The notes under the pieces: generated by a model
What the model was told of the DNA's origin: nothing
The model's input: the letters and a program-made list of their open reading frames with translations, nothing else
Database searches by the model: none
Translations under genes and position numbers: made by a program
Origin: Isoptericola sediminis
GTDB lineage: Bacteria; Actinomycetota; Actinomycetes; Actinomycetales; Cellulomonadaceae
Assembly (NCBI RefSeq): GCF_013085345.1
Contig: NZ_JABFAJ010000024.1
Span: forward strand, 372,001-436,000
DNA length: 64,000 bases
Reading direction: 5' to 3'
Shown: piece by piece, positions 45,728 through 56,155 of the stretch
How positions within the stretch are numbered: position 1 is the first letter of the stretch
Layout of the letters: each line of letters opens with the position of its first letter

Positions 45728-45868
45728 GGTCGGCCCCTGTCTGTCGTTCCGGCGTCGGGAGGGTGGCGGCCTCCCACGAGGCCGGCGGCCCGGGCATCGC
45801 CGCGACAGGTTAGCAGCGGCGCCCGCCCCACGCGGCGGCACCCCGCGCCGCCGCACCCGCGACGGCCG

Positions 45869-45884
45869 TCGAACAGGTGTGCGA
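45869..45884. promoter_or_regulatory. Near-consensus LexA box upstream of rarA
   Basis: TCGAACAGGTGTGCGA differs from TCGAAC-N4-GTTCGA at one of twelve fixed positions. Its right arm overlaps the expected -35 of rarA, whose -10 TAGGCT (45902-45907) stands 7 nt before the ATG. Confidence 0.5.
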
Positions 45885-45914
45885 TCGTCGGCGGCGGGAC
45901 TTAGGCTCCTTCCC

Positions 45915-47306
45915 ATGGACCTCTTCAACGCCGCGACGACCGGGGAGCACGGCACGCCGGTCGTCGCGCGCAGCGGCGCCGGCGCCCCGCTGGCCGTCCG
46001 GATGCGTCCCGCCTCGCTCGAGGAGGTGACCGGTCAGGGGCACCTGCTCGTCGCCGGGTCCCCGTTGCGGCGCCTGGTGGAACCCGCCGACGACGCCGCG
46101 CGTCGGGCCGCGCCCGGCTCGGTGATCCTGTGGGGCCCGCCGGGTGTCGGCAAGACGACGCTGGCCTACCTCGTCGCGACGAGCTCCGGGCGACGGTTCG
46201 TCGAGCTCTCCGCCGTCACCGCCGGGGTCAAGGACGTTCGGCAGGTCATCGAGGACGCGCGTCGTCGCCTCGCCACCGGCGGCGAGGAGACGGTGCTGTT
46301 CATCGACGAGGTCCACCGCTTCTCCAAGACGCAGCAGGACGCCCTGCTGCCCAGCGTGGAGAACCGGTGGGTCACCCTCGTGGCGGCCACCACCGAGAAC
46401 CCGTCGTTCTCCGTCAACTCCCCGCTGCTGTCCCGGTCGCTGCTGCTGACCCTGCGGCCGCTCACCGCCGAGGACGTGCGCGGCCTGGTCCGGCGGGCGA
46501 TCCGGGACGAGCGCGGGCTCGACGGTGCCGTGACGCTGGCCGACGACGCCGAGGAGCAGCTCGTGCGCATGGCCGGCGGCGACGCGCGCAAGGCGCTGAC
46601 GGTCCTCGAGGCGGCGGCCGGTGCGGCCCTCAGCGACGCCCGTGACGAGGTCGCCCCCGACGAGCCGGTCACCGTCGACCTGGACACGGTCGAACGGGCC
46701 GTCGACGTGGCGGCCGTGCGGTACGACCGCGACGGCGACCAGCACTACGACGTCGTGTCGGCGTTCATCAAATCGATCCGCGGCTCCGACGTCGACGCCG
46801 CGCTGCACTACCTCGCGCGCATGGTCGCGGCAGGGGAGGACCCCCGGTTCATCGCCCGCCGACTGGTGATCTCGGCCGCCGAGGACGTCGGGATGGCGGA
46901 CCCCTCCGCTCTGCAGACGGCCGTCGCCGCGGCGCAGGCCGTCCAGCTCGTCGGGATGCCCGAGGGGCGGATCGTGCTCGCCGAGGCCGTGGTCCACCTG
47001 GCCACGGCGCCGAAGTCCAACCGCGCGTACGCGGGGATCGGCGCGGCGCTCGCGGACGTCTCGGCGGGTCGCGTCGGGGTGGTCCCCGCCCACCTGCGTG
47101 ACGCCCACTACGCCGGTGCGGAGAAGCTCGGCCACGGGAAGGGGTACCGCTACGCCCACGACGAGCCGCACGGCGTCGCCGCGCAGCGGTACCTGCCCGA
47201 CGAGCTGGCGGGGCGCCGGTACTACGAACCCACCGACCGGGGTTTCGAGCGGCAGGTCGGTGAACGGCTGGACCGGATCCGGCAGATCCTCGACGGCGGG
47301 TCCTGA
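45915..47306 (+). CDS. rarA: Replication-associated recombination protein A (RarA/MgsA)
   Basis: 463 aa AAA+ clamp-loader-like ATPase acting at stalled forks. Walker [13 protein letters not shown], Walker [19 protein letters not shown], sensor 1 [12 protein letters not shown], and the RarA-specific C-terminal domain ([27 protein letters not shown] and [15 protein letters not shown]). Leaderless ATG 45915. Position equals Rv2559c. Confidence 0.95.
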   Translation: MDLFNAATTGEHGTPVVARSGAGAPLAVRMRPASLEEVTGQGHLLVAGSPLRRLVEPADDAARRAAPGSVILWGPPGVGKTTLAYLVATSSGRRFVELSAVTAGVKDVRQVIEDARRRLATGGEETVLFIDEVHRFSKTQQDALLPSVENRWVTLVAATTENPSFSVNSPLLSRSLLLTLRPLTAEDVRGLVRRAIRDERGLDGAVTLADDAEEQLVRMAGGDARKALTVLEAAAGAALSDARDEVAPDEPVTVDLDTVERAVDVAAVRYDRDGDQHYDVVSAFIKSIRGSDVDAALHYLARMVAAGEDPRFIARRLVISAAEDVGMADPSALQTAVAAAQAVQLVGMPEGRIVLAEAVVHLATAPKSNRAYAGIGAALADVSAGRVGVVPAHLRDAHYAGAEKLGHGKGYRYAHDEPHGVAAQRYLPDELAGRRYYEPTDRGFERQVGERLDRIRQILDGGS

Positions 47307-47359
47307 CCGGCGTCGCATGACGACGGCAGGGCCGGCACAGGGACGCGGCGGCGATGGGG

Positions 47360-47540
47360 TAACATGGACGGGTTGCCCGCGCGGCGACCACCTGGGACCT
47401 CGGCCCTGCGAACGCCTCCTGCGACATCGTCACGGTGTCGACGAGGGTTCCGTCGGCTGGTCCCGCACCCGACGTCCTGGTCCACGGACCACTGCGCCTC
47501 GGGTGTGACCTCAGAACCACGACAGGACAGGAAGAACACT
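47360..47540 (+). promoter_or_regulatory. rpsD promoter and long 5' leader
   Basis: TAACAT (47360-47365) is a good -10; it leaves a leader of about 170 nt before rpsD. The rest of 47307-47540 holds no ORF with coding character. Short inverted repeats (CGACG/CGTCG near 47440-47455, GGTCC/GGACC near 47480) are present but weak. Confidence 0.4.
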
Positions 47541-48167
47541 GTGACTGCAGTCCGCAAGTCGCGCCGCCAGGTGCGCCTGAGCCGCAAGCTCGGTCTGGCC
47601 CTCACCCCGAAGGCCGTCCGCCACTTCGAGAAGCGTCCGTACCCCCCGGGCGAGCACGGCCGTGCCCGTCGCCGCACCGAGTCCGACTACGCGGTGCGTC
47701 TGCGCGAGAAGCAGCGTCTGCGCGCCCAGTACGCTCTGCGCGAGAAGCAGCTGCTCAAGGTCTACGAGAACGCCCGCAAGCACCCGGGTCTGACCGGTGA
47801 GGTCATGGTCGAGGACCTGGAGACCCGCATCGACGCGCTGGTGCTCCGTGCCGGTTTCGCCCGCACCATCCTGCAGGCGCGCCAGGCCGTGACGCACCGC
47901 CACATCATGGTGGACGGCAAGATCGTCGACCGCCCGTCGTTCCGCGTGAAGCCCGGCCAGACCCTCCAGGTCAAGCCGAAGTCGCAGACCACGACGCCGT
48001 TCCAGGTCGCCGCCGCCGGTGCGCACCGCGACGTGCTGCCCGAGGTCCCGGGCTACCTGGACGTCAACCTGGAGAAGCTGTCGACGACGCTGACCCGCGC
48101 CCCGAAGCGCTCCGAGGTCCCCGTGACCTGCGACGTCCAGATGGTCGTCGAGTACTACGCCCGCTGA
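47541..48167 (+). CDS. rpsD: 30S ribosomal protein S4
   Basis: 208 aa primary 16S rRNA-binding protein. S4 domain [29 protein letters not shown] and [23 protein letters not shown] are typical. No zinc-ribbon cysteines at the N-terminus ([14 protein letters not shown]), i.e. the C-minus, zinc-free form usual in Micrococcales. GTG 47541. Monocistronic, ended by a terminator. Confidence 0.96.
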   Translation: MTAVRKSRRQVRLSRKLGLALTPKAVRHFEKRPYPPGEHGRARRRTESDYAVRLREKQRLRAQYALREKQLLKVYENARKHPGLTGEVMVEDLETRIDALVLRAGFARTILQARQAVTHRHIMVDGKIVDRPSFRVKPGQTLQVKPKSQTTTPFQVAAAGAHRDVLPEVPGYLDVNLEKLSTTLTRAPKRSEVPVTCDVQMVVEYYAR

Positions 48168-48192
48168 TCCAGCGCCACCGCGCTCAGCAGGC

Positions 48193-48229
48193 ACGACGCC
48201 CCGTCCCCCGATCGGGGACGGGGCGTCGT
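48193..48229 (+). terminator. Rho-independent terminator of rpsD
   Basis: Perfect 16-bp stem (48193-48208 with 48214-48229), 5-nt loop, followed by CGTTT. Confidence 0.85.
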
Positions 48230-48272
48230 CGTTTGGATAGGGTGGCGACTCACCCGACCGAGGAGATGAGAG

Positions 48273-48650
48273 ATGACCGTGGGGGACGTGGCGGGACTGA
48301 TCGCCGCCATCGCATTCGTGCTGCTGGTCGGCCTGCTGGCCGTCCCGCTGGTCAAGCTCGGGCGGACGCTCGACGAGACCTCGCGCAGCATCCGTGAGCT
48401 CACGGAGCACTCCGTGCCGATCCTCGACGAGGCCGCGAGCACCGTGTCCTCGACGAACGACCAGCTCGTCAAGGTCGACGTCATCACGACGTCCGCCGCC
48501 CAGGTGAGCGAGAACGTCTCGGCCCTGGCCGGTCTGTACGCCTCGACGCTGGGTCGCCCCCTGGTCAAGGTCGCCGCGTTCTCCTACGGCGTGCGCCAGG
48601 GCCTGGGCAAGGCCTGGCGGTCGTCGACCGGGAACGGGGCGTCGCGATGA
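48273..48650 (+). CDS. DUF948-domain membrane protein
   Basis: 125 aa. N-terminal span (LIAAIAFVLLVGLLAVPLV) then a DUF948-type helix (KLGRTLDETSRSIRELTEHSVPILDEA) resembling chemoreceptor-like coiled coil. ATG after GAGGAGATGAG. Overlaps the next gene by 4 nt. Always near alaS in related genomes, as I recall; role unknown. Confidence 0.85.
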   Translation: MTVGDVAGLIAAIAFVLLVGLLAVPLVKLGRTLDETSRSIRELTEHSVPILDEAASTVSSTNDQLVKVDVITTSAAQVSENVSALAGLYASTLGRPLVKVAAFSYGVRQGLGKAWRSSTGNGASR

Positions 48651-48994
48651 CGCGGCGGCTGTTCTGGGTGGGCGTGGGCGTGACGATCACGGTCGTCGTG
48701 ATCCAGCGGGGTCGGCGGCTGGTGGCCCGCTACACCCCCGAGGCCGTCGCCGCACGCGCCGAGGACCTCGGACGTGACGTCTCGCGCCGCACCGGGACCT
48801 TCCTGGAGACGTTCCGGCACGAGTTCTCCGTGGCCCGCGAGTCCCGCGAGGACGAGCTCGTCGCGGCGCTGCTCGCCGAGGGCCAGCCGCACCCGGACGA
48901 CGTCGACGTCCGGTCCCGCCGCGGCCGGCACGCCGCCGTCGACCCGGAGGCCGCCACGCGCGCCGACGAGGACGAGCTGGGCTACTCGTTCTGA
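48647..48994 (+). CDS. Small membrane protein upstream of alaS (DUF6167-like)
   Basis: 115 aa. One N-terminal span (LFWVGVGVTITVVVIQ) ending in a basic stop, a helical middle (RRTGTFLETFRHEFSVARESREDEL) and an acidic C-terminus. Co-translated with the DUF948 gene. DUF6167 is a tentative name from memory of this neighbourhood. Confidence 0.75.
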   Translation: MTRRLFWVGVGVTITVVVIQRGRRLVARYTPEAVAARAEDLGRDVSRRTGTFLETFRHEFSVARESREDELVAALLAEGQPHPDDVDVRSRRGRHAAVDPEAATRADEDELGYSF

Positions 48995-49069
48995 GCCCGC
49001 CGCCGGCACCGCTCCGGCGCGGGACAATGGCCCCAGGGCCACCAGGCAACGACTCTGACGAAGGACACC

Positions 49070-51766
49070 ATGCGCACCGCCGACATCCGCCAGCGTTGGC
49101 TGGACTACTTCCGCTCGAAGGACCACGAGATCGTCCCGAGCGTCCCGCTGGTCTCGCCGGACCCGTCGATCCTCTTCACGATCGCCGGCATGGTGCCGTT
49201 CATCCCGTACATCCTCGGCACCGAGAAGGCGCCCTGGCCCCGGGCCGCCAGCGTGCAGAAGTGCATCCGCACCAACGACATCGAGAACGTCGGGCGCACG
49301 ACGCGGCACGGCACGTTCTTCCAGATGAACGGCAACTTCTCGTTCGGCGACTACTTCAAGCGCGAGGCCATCGACTTCGCGTGGGAGCTGCTGACGACCG
49401 AGCAGGGCGCCGGTGGCTACGGCTTCGACGGCGACCGCATGTGGGTCACCATCTGGGAGCAGGACACCGAGGCCTACGACGCCCTGACGAAGGGCATCGG
49501 CCTGGACCCGAAGCACGTCGTGCGGCTGCCGCGCGAGGAGAACTTCTGGGACACGGGCCAGCCCGGCCCGGCCGGCCCCTGCGCCGAGTGGCACTACGAC
49601 CGCGGTCCGGCCTACGGACCCGAGGCCGAGGGCGGGACGGTGGACCCGGGCGGCGACCGGTACCTGGAGATCTGGAACCTCGTCTTCGACGAGTTCGTCC
49701 GCGGTGAGGGACAGGGCAAGAGCTACCCGCTGCTGGGCGAGCTCGACCACAAGAGCATCGACACCGGCGCCGGGCTCGAGCGCATCGCCTACCTCCTCCA
49801 GGGCAAGGAGAACCTCTACGAGATCGACGAGGTCTACCCCGTCATCGCCACGGTTGAGGAGATGACCGGCAAGCGCTACGGCGCGAACCTCGAGGACGAC
49901 GTGCGCATGCGCGTCGTCGCGGACCACGTGCGTTCGGCGCTGATGGTCATCGGCGACGGCGTCCGCCCCGCGAACGAGGGTCGCGGCTACGTGCTGCGGC
50001 GCCTCATCCGCCGCGCGGTGCGCGCGGTGCGCCTGCTCGGCGTCGACGAGCAGGCACTGCCCGCCCTGCTGCCGGTCTCCAAGGACGCGATGAAGGCGTC
50101 CTACCCCGAGCTCGAGACGGACTTCGGGCGCATCGCCGACGTCGCCTACGGCGAGGAGGACGCCTTCCGGCGCACGCTCGCCTCCGGCACGACGATCCTG
50201 GACACCGCGGTGCAGCGCGCCAAGAAGACCTCCGAGGGCGGTCCGGTCGTCCTCGGCGGGGCCGAGGCCTTCCAGCTGCACGACACCTACGGGTTCCCGA
50301 TCGACCTGACCCTCGAGATGGCCGCCGAGCAGGGCGTCCGGGTCGACGAGAAGGCGTTCCGCGACCTCATGGCGGAGCAGAAGCAGCGGGCGCGCGCCGA
50401 CGCGCTGGCGAAGAAGACCGGCCACGGGGACCTGCGGGCCTACGAGGAGCTGTCCAAGAGGCTCTCGGCCCCCGTCGAGTTCCTCGGGTACTCCGACCAC
50501 CAGGCCTCGGTGCACGTCGAGGGGCTGCTCGTGGACGGTGCGTCCGCGCCGGCCGCCACGGCCCCCGCGGACGTCGAGGTCGTCCTGGACCGGACGCCGT
50601 TCTACGCCGAGGCCGGTGGCCAGCTCGCGGACCAGGGCACCATCACGCTGGACTCCGGCGCCACGATCGAGGTCGACGACGTGCAGCGTCCCGTGGCGGG
50701 GCTGTCCGTGCACCGCGGCCGTCTGGTGGAGGGCACCGTGGCGCTCGGCGACCCCGGGACCGCCACGATCGACGCCGGTCGGCGCGTGGCCATCAGTCGG
50801 GCGCACTCGGCGACGCACATGATCCACAAGGCGCTGCACGAGATGGTCGGTGAGGACCGGACCCAGGCCGGGTCGGAGAACGCGCCGAGCCGGGTCCGGT
50901 TCGACTTCCGCTCGCCCACGGCCGTCTCGGCCGCCCAGCTCAGCGAGATCGAGGAGCGGGTCAACGAGCGGCTCACGGAGAACCTCGAGGTCACCGACGC
51001 CGTCATGCCGCTGTCCCGGGCCAAGGAGCTGGGCGCGATGGCGCTCTTCGGGGAGAAGTACGGCGAGAACGTCCGGGTCGTCTCCATCGGCGGCGAGTGG
51101 TCGCGCGAGCTGTGCGGCGGCACGCACGTCGGCGCGACCGGCGAGGTCGGTCGGGTGGCGCTGCTCGGGGAGTCGTCCATCGGCTCGGGGGTGCGCCGTG
51201 TGGACGCGCTGGTCGGCGCCGGCGCCTACGGCTTCCACGCGAAGGAGCACGCGCTGGTCGGTCAGCTGACCGGCATGCTCAACGCGCGGCCCGAGGAGCT
51301 GACCGACCGGGTGGGTTCGCTCATGAGCCGCCTGCGGGACACCGAGAAGGAGCTCGCCACCCTGCGTCAGGGACAGCTGCTGGCGCAGGCCGCGACGCTG
51401 GCCGCCGAGGCGTCCCGCGAAGGCGACGTGCGGGTCGTCGCGCACGACGCCGGGGAGGTCGGCTCCGCGGACGACCTGCGCACGCTCGCGCTGGACGTCC
51501 GGGGCCGGCTCGGCGAGTCGGACGCCGCTGTCGTCGCGGTCGCCGGGGAGTCGAACGGTCGTCCGCTCGTCGTCGTCGCCACCAACGCGGCGGCGCGGGA
51601 CGCCGGCCTGCGGGCCGGGGACTTCGTCAAGACCGCTGCCCGGACCCTCGGCGGCGGGGGCGGCGGCAAGCCGGACCTCGCCCAGGGCGGCGGCTCCGAC
51701 GTCGGGGCGGTCCCGGCGGCGCTCGACGGCGTCCGGGCCCAGGTGCGCGAGGCCGCCGGTGCCTGA
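49070..51766 (+). CDS. alaS: Alanine--tRNA ligase
   Basis: 898 aa. Catalytic core starting TADIRQRWLDYFRSKDHEIVPS with class II motif 2 TNDIENVGRTTRHGTFFQM, editing domain with RAHSATHMIHKALHEM and zinc-binding LCGGTHVGATGEV, and a C-Ala domain (ERPxx/oligomerisation) ending GGGGGGKPDLAQGGGSD. ATG 49070. Full length. The stop overlaps ruvX by 8 nt. Confidence 0.97.
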   Translation: MRTADIRQRWLDYFRSKDHEIVPSVPLVSPDPSILFTIAGMVPFIPYILGTEKAPWPRAASVQKCIRTNDIENVGRTTRHGTFFQMNGNFSFGDYFKREAIDFAWELLTTEQGAGGYGFDGDRMWVTIWEQDTEAYDALTKGIGLDPKHVVRLPREENFWDTGQPGPAGPCAEWHYDRGPAYGPEAEGGTVDPGGDRYLEIWNLVFDEFVRGEGQGKSYPLLGELDHKSIDTGAGLERIAYLLQGKENLYEIDEVYPVIATVEEMTGKRYGANLEDDVRMRVVADHVRSALMVIGDGVRPANEGRGYVLRRLIRRAVRAVRLLGVDEQALPALLPVSKDAMKASYPELETDFGRIADVAYGEEDAFRRTLASGTTILDTAVQRAKKTSEGGPVVLGGAEAFQLHDTYGFPIDLTLEMAAEQGVRVDEKAFRDLMAEQKQRARADALAKKTGHGDLRAYEELSKRLSAPVEFLGYSDHQASVHVEGLLVDGASAPAATAPADVEVVLDRTPFYAEAGGQLADQGTITLDSGATIEVDDVQRPVAGLSVHRGRLVEGTVALGDPGTATIDAGRRVAISRAHSATHMIHKALHEMVGEDRTQAGSENAPSRVRFDFRSPTAVSAAQLSEIEERVNERLTENLEVTDAVMPLSRAKELGAMALFGEKYGENVRVVSIGGEWSRELCGGTHVGATGEVGRVALLGESSIGSGVRRVDALVGAGAYGFHAKEHALVGQLTGMLNARPEELTDRVGSLMSRLRDTEKELATLRQGQLLAQAATLAAEASREGDVRVVAHDAGEVGSADDLRTLALDVRGRLGESDAAVVAVAGESNGRPLVVVATNAAARDAGLRAGDFVKTAARTLGGGGGGKPDLAQGGGSDVGAVPAALDGVRAQVREAAGA

Positions 51767-52265
51767 CGCGCTGCCGCGTGGTGCCCGGCTCGGCGTCGAC
51801 GTCGGCAGGGCCCGGATCGGCCTGGCGGGTTCCGACCCGGACGGGCTGGTCGCCACGCCGGTCGAGACCGTGGCCCGCGTGCTGCCGGTGCCGCCCGGCA
51901 CGGACGGCGCGCCGGGGCCGACGGCGGACGTCGCGCGGATCGCTGCGGAGGTCGCCGAGCGGTCGGCCGCCGTGGTCTACGTCGGCCTGCCCCGGCACCT
52001 GTCGGGGAACGAGGGGGCCGCGACCACGGACGCCCGGGAGTTCGCGGGCCGACTGGCCGCCGCGGTCGGTCCGGTGCCGGTCCGCTTGGTGGACGAACGG
52101 ATGACGACGGTGACGGCCCATGCCCAGCTCCGGGCCGCGGGCAAGAAGACGGCCAAGCACCGCCCTGTCATCGACCAAGCCGCAGCCGTTATCATTCTGC
52201 AACACGCACTCGAGGCGGAGCGGACCACGGGGGACCGGGTCGGCGAGCTGGTCGAGGTGGCGTGA
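51759..52265 (+). CDS. ruvX: Putative pre-16S rRNA nuclease / Holliday junction resolvase RuvX (YqgF)
   Basis: 168 aa RNase H-fold. Catalytic acids in RLGVDVGRARIGLAGSD, VRLVDERMTTVTA and VIDQAAAVIILQHAL. GTG 51759 has GAGG 6 nt upstream. Order alaS-ruvX-mltG-aroE is conserved in actinobacteria. YqgF proteins mature 16S rRNA in E. coli; the resolvase name is historical. Confidence 0.92.
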   Translation: MPDALPRGARLGVDVGRARIGLAGSDPDGLVATPVETVARVLPVPPGTDGAPGPTADVARIAAEVAERSAAVVYVGLPRHLSGNEGAATTDAREFAGRLAAAVGPVPVRLVDERMTTVTAHAQLRAAGKKTAKHRPVIDQAAAVIILQHALEAERTTGDRVGELVEVA

Positions 52266-52307
52266 GAGCATGTCCAGTGACCGTTCCATGAGAAGGATGT
52301 TTCCGGC

Positions 52308-53456
52308 GTGACGGATCTCTTCGAGACCACCACCGTCCAGCGGCACGCCTCGCCGTCGCGGGGACGCTCAGCGGCGAGCAAGCGCGCGGCGCGCAAGCGC
52401 AGGCGCCAGCGGCAGCGTCGCACGGCCGTCATTCTCGTGGTGCTGCTCGGCGTCCTCGGCGTCGGCGGCTACTTCCTCGTGGACCGGCTCGGCAGCTCCC
52501 TGTCCGGGTTCGACCTGTTCGACTCCGCACCCGAGGACTACGCCGGACCCGGTGTCGACCCGGTGCAGGTCAAGATCCCCGAGGGCGCCACGGGCGCGAT
52601 GATGGGGTCGGCGCTCGTGGAGGCCGACGTCGTCGCCAGCGTGGGCGCGTTCAACGCGGCGTTCGACGCCACGCCGGGTGCGTCCGGCATCCAGCCGGGC
52701 ACCTACGAGCTGTACACCCAGATGCGCGCGGCCGACGCGGTCGAGGCGCTGGTCGCGAACGAGAAGGTCGAGACCAACGTGACCATCCCCGAGGGGTTCA
52801 CGGTCGAGCAGGTCGTCGACAAGATCGCCTCCGTCACCCCCATCACGCAGGACGAGCTGGCCGAGGCCCTGGACTCGCCCAAGAAGATCGGGCTGCCCGG
52901 CGAGGCCGACGGCGACGCCGAGGGCTGGCTGTTCCCGAAGACGTACGCCGTCCAGCCGGGGGACACGGCCGTCGACCTGCTGTCGACGATGATCGACCAG
53001 ACCAAGGCCGAGCTCGACTCGCTGGGCGTGGCCAAGGGCGATCGGCAGAACGTGCTCATCAAGGCGTCGCTCGTCGAGCGTGAGGCCCGGGCCGACGAGG
53101 ACCGTCCGAAGATGGCTCGGGCCATCGAGAATCGTCTGGACATCGGCCAGCGTCTGCAGATCGATGCGGCGGTCGCCTACGGTCTCGGGATCCCTGGCAC
53201 CGAGCTGACCCGGGACGACACCAACGATCCGAGCAACCCGTACAACACGTACCAGCACGCCGGCCTCCCGCCGGGGCCGATCGCGAACCCCGGAGCCGCG
53301 TCGGTCGAGGCCGTGGCGAACCCGCCGGAGGGTGACTGGATCTTCTGGGTCGCGGTCAATCTCGACACGGGCGAGACCAAGTTCGCCGAGACGTTCGAGG
53401 AGCACCAGCAGAACGTCGCGGAGCTGCGCGCCTGGGAAGCGGAGAACGGCTACTGA
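52308..53456 (+). CDS. mltG: Endolytic murein transglycosylase MltG
   Basis: 382 aa. Basic cytoplasmic start, one span (TAVILVVLLGVLGVGGYFLV), LysM-like segment, then the YceG fold with the catalytic Glu in NVLIKASLVEREARADEDRP and AYGLGIPG ... NPYNTYQHAGLPPGPIANPG. Cuts nascent peptidoglycan strands and sets their length. GTG 52308. Stop overlaps the aroE start. Confidence 0.93.
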   Translation: MTDLFETTTVQRHASPSRGRSAASKRAARKRRRQRQRRTAVILVVLLGVLGVGGYFLVDRLGSSLSGFDLFDSAPEDYAGPGVDPVQVKIPEGATGAMMGSALVEADVVASVGAFNAAFDATPGASGIQPGTYELYTQMRAADAVEALVANEKVETNVTIPEGFTVEQVVDKIASVTPITQDELAEALDSPKKIGLPGEADGDAEGWLFPKTYAVQPGDTAVDLLSTMIDQTKAELDSLGVAKGDRQNVLIKASLVEREARADEDRPKMARAIENRLDIGQRLQIDAAVAYGLGIPGTELTRDDTNDPSNPYNTYQHAGLPPGPIANPGAASVEAVANPPEGDWIFWVAVNLDTGETKFAETFEEHQQNVAELRAWEAENGY

Positions 53457-54337
53457 TGGCAGCGGTGAGGCGCGCGGCCGTCGTGGGACACCCGGTCGCG
53501 CACTCGCTCTCGCCGACCCTGCACACGGCGGCCTACGAGGCCCTCGGGCTCGAGGGGTGGCAGTACTCCGCGATCGACACGACCGTGGAGCAGCTGCCCG
53601 AGGTCGTGCGCGGTCTGGACCTCGCCTGGGCGGGGCTGAGCGTCACGATGCCGCTCAAGCACGCGGTGATGGGGTTGGTCGACCACGTCGACCCGCTGGC
53701 GCAGGTGGTCGGTGCCGTCAACACGGTGCTCGTCGCCCCGACCAGGACCGGTGTGTCCCTCACCGGGACCAACACCGACGTGCACGGGCTGGTGCAGGCG
53801 GTCTGCGAGGGGCTGACCGAGCGGCACGGCACCCGTGACGTGCCGGTGCGCGACGCCGTCGTGCTCGGCGGGGGAGCGACCGCGGCGTCCACGCTGGCCG
53901 CCCTCGGCGAGCTGGGCTGCACGGCGCCGCTGGTGCTCGTGCGTGACCTCGGGCGGACCGGGCCGTTGCAGGAGGCCGCCGCACGGATGGGCGTCACGCC
54001 GCGGTACGAGGTGCTCGACACCGCGACGGTCCCCGACGTGCTCGCCGACGCCGACGTCGTGGTCTCGACCATGCCCGCCCGCGCCGCGGACCCGGTCGCC
54101 GCGTCGCTCCGATCGCGGGAGACGGCCGTCGACGGCGTGCTGCTCGACGTGGTCTACGACCCGCGTCCGACCGCCGTGTCCCAGGCGTGGGCGGTGACCG
54201 GCGGGACCGTCGTCGGCGGGGAGCGCATGCTGCTGCACCAGGCGGTGGAGCAGGTGCGCCTGATGACCGGTCGCCCCGGGCCCGTCGAGGCCATGGACGC
54301 CGCGCTGCAGCGAGCGCTCGGAGCCCCGACGGGCTGA
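53456..54337 (+). CDS. aroE: Shikimate dehydrogenase
   Basis: 293 aa. Shikimate-binding SLSPTLHTAAYEAL, catalytic Lys in TMPLKHAVM, Asp in GTNTDVHG, and NADP loop LGGGATAASTLAALGELG. Lies directly behind mltG and begins the aro group; a leaderless promoter for aroC follows 76 nt later. Confidence 0.93.
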   Translation: MAAVRRAAVVGHPVAHSLSPTLHTAAYEALGLEGWQYSAIDTTVEQLPEVVRGLDLAWAGLSVTMPLKHAVMGLVDHVDPLAQVVGAVNTVLVAPTRTGVSLTGTNTDVHGLVQAVCEGLTERHGTRDVPVRDAVVLGGGATAASTLAALGELGCTAPLVLVRDLGRTGPLQEAAARMGVTPRYEVLDTATVPDVLADADVVVSTMPARAADPVAASLRSRETAVDGVLLDVVYDPRPTAVSQAWAVTGGTVVGGERMLLHQAVEQVRLMTGRPGPVEAMDAALQRALGAPTG

Positions 54338-54413
54338 GCACGACCGCCCGGGGTGACGTCCGCCATCCGACCGTCGACGTCGGTCGCCCCGCGGGCGTGA
54401 CAGAATCGCGAGC

Positions 54414-55631
54414 ATGCTGCGCTGGTTGACCTCCGGGGAGTCGCACGGTCAGGCCCTGGTGGGCCTGATGGACGGACTGCCCGCCGGGGTGGAGATTCTC
54501 ACCTCCGACATCCAGGACGCCCTCGCCCGGCGCCGCCTCGGCTACGGCCGCGGCGCCCGGATGAAGTTCGAGAAGGACGAGGTCCGCGTCCTGGGCGGGT
54601 TGCGCCACGGCGTGACCCAGGGCGGTCCGCTGTCGATCGAGATCGCGAACACCGAGTGGCCCAAGTGGGTCGACGTGATGTCCGCCGACCCCGTGCCGCG
54701 CGAGGCGCTGCTGCGCGACGCCGGCACCGGCGACGAGCGCGAGATCGCCCGTAACCGGCCGCTGACCCGCCCGCGCCCCGGCCACGCCGACCTGGTGGGC
54801 ATGCGCAAGTACGGGTTCGACGACGCCCGGCCGGTCCTGGAGCGGGCCAGTGCCCGGGAGACCGCGACACGGGTGGCGCTGGGCACCGCCGCGGCCAAGT
54901 TCCTCGAGCAGGCGCTCGGCGTGCGGCTGGTCAGCCACGTGACCGCCATCGGGACCGTCGAGGTCCCCGAGGACGCCGACCTGCCCACGCCCGACGACGT
55001 CGCCGCGCTGGACGCCGATCCGGTGCGTTGTTTCCACGGCCCCACGAGCGAGGCGATGGTCGCGGAGATCGACGCCTGCCGCAAGGACGGCGACACCCTC
55101 GGCGGCGTCGTCGAGGTGCTCGCCTACGACGTCCCGACCGGCCTCGGCACCTACACCCACTCCGACCGCCGCCTCGACGCTCGTCTCGCCGCCGCCCTCA
55201 TGGGGATCCAGGCGATCAAGGGCGTGGGCGTGGGCGACGGCTTCCGCACGGCCCGCCGGCGCGGGTCGGCGGCGCACGACGAGATCGAGCGGGACGCCGA
55301 CGGCCGGATCGTGCGCCGGTCCAACCGGGCCGGCGGTATCGAGGGCGGCATGACCAACGGCGAGGTGCTGCGGGTCTCGGCGGCGATGAAGCCCATCTCC
55401 ACCGTGCCCCGCGCCCTGGCGACCGTCGACGTCGCCACCGGCGAGGAGGTCACCGCCCACCACCAGCGATCCGACGTGTGCGCGGTGCCGCCGGCCGCCG
55501 TCGTCGCCGAGGCGATGGTCGCCCTGGAGCTCGCGCAGGTCGCCCTGGAGAAGTTCGGCGGCGACTCGGTCGCCGAGGTGCGGCGCAACGCCGAGGCCTA
55601 CCTGGCGTCGATCCCCGAGCTGCTGCGATGA
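54414..55631 (+). CDS. aroC: Chorismate synthase
   Basis: 405 aa FMN enzyme making chorismate from [23 protein letters not shown] at the N-terminus (His, phosphate site), [21 protein letters not shown], and [17 protein letters not shown] at the FMN site. ATG 54414 has -10 CAGAAT (54401-54406) 7 nt upstream. Stop overlaps aroK (ATGA). Confidence 0.97.
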   Translation: MLRWLTSGESHGQALVGLMDGLPAGVEILTSDIQDALARRRLGYGRGARMKFEKDEVRVLGGLRHGVTQGGPLSIEIANTEWPKWVDVMSADPVPREALLRDAGTGDEREIARNRPLTRPRPGHADLVGMRKYGFDDARPVLERASARETATRVALGTAAAKFLEQALGVRLVSHVTAIGTVEVPEDADLPTPDDVAALDADPVRCFHGPTSEAMVAEIDACRKDGDTLGGVVEVLAYDVPTGLGTYTHSDRRLDARLAAALMGIQAIKGVGVGDGFRTARRRGSAAHDEIERDADGRIVRRSNRAGGIEGGMTNGEVLRVSAAMKPISTVPRALATVDVATGEEVTAHHQRSDVCAVPPAAVVAEAMVALELAQVALEKFGGDSVAEVRRNAEAYLASIPELLR

Positions 55632-56155
55632 CGGCGACGCGACCGCGGGTGGTGCTCACGGGCCCGCCCGGCAGCGGCAAGACCACGGTCGGCAGGATCC
55701 TCGCCGAGCGCCTGGGCGTCGCGTTCCGGGACACCGACGCCGACGTCGAGCGCACGGCCGGCAAGGCGGTGGCCGACATCTTCGTCGACGACGGCGAGCC
55801 CCGGTTCCGCGAGCTCGAGCGCGAGGCCGTCACCACGGCCCTCGCCACCCACGACGGCGTCCTGGCCCTGGGCGGCGGTGCCGTCATGGACCAGCACACC
55901 CAGAGCGCCCTGACGGGGTACGCGGCCGACGGGGGGACCGTCGTGTTCCTCGACGTCTCCCTGGCGCAGGCGGCCCCGCGGGTCGGGTTCAACCGGTCGC
56001 GCCCGCTGCTGGTGGGCAACCCCCGCGGCCGCTGGGCCGAGCTGATGCAGGCGCGCCGCCCCACCTACGAACGACTGGCGACCACGGTGGTGGTGTCCGA
56101 CGAGCGCACCGCCGCCCAGGTCGCCGACGAGATCCTTCAGGAGGTCCGCCCATGA
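55628..56155 (+). CDS. aroK: Shikimate kinase
   Basis: 175 aa. P-loop [13 protein letters not shown], shikimate-binding [12 protein letters not shown] and FRELEREAV, and [10 protein letters not shown]. Lid Arg in NRSRPLL. Overlaps aroC and aroB by 4 nt each, so translationally coupled. Confidence 0.96.
   Translation: MTATRPRVVLTGPPGSGKTTVGRILAERLGVAFRDTDADVERTAGKAVADIFVDDGEPRFRELEREAVTTALATHDGVLALGGGAVMDQHTQSALTGYAADGGTVVFLDVSLAQAAPRVGFNRSRPLLVGNPRGRWAELMQARRPTYERLATTVVVSDERTAAQVADEILQEVRP

Noticed and set aside
43833-45797. Alternative 654-aa minus-strand frame in the SLC13 region
   Set aside because: It is out of frame with the clear SLC13 protein, rich in Arg/Gly and without membrane spans.
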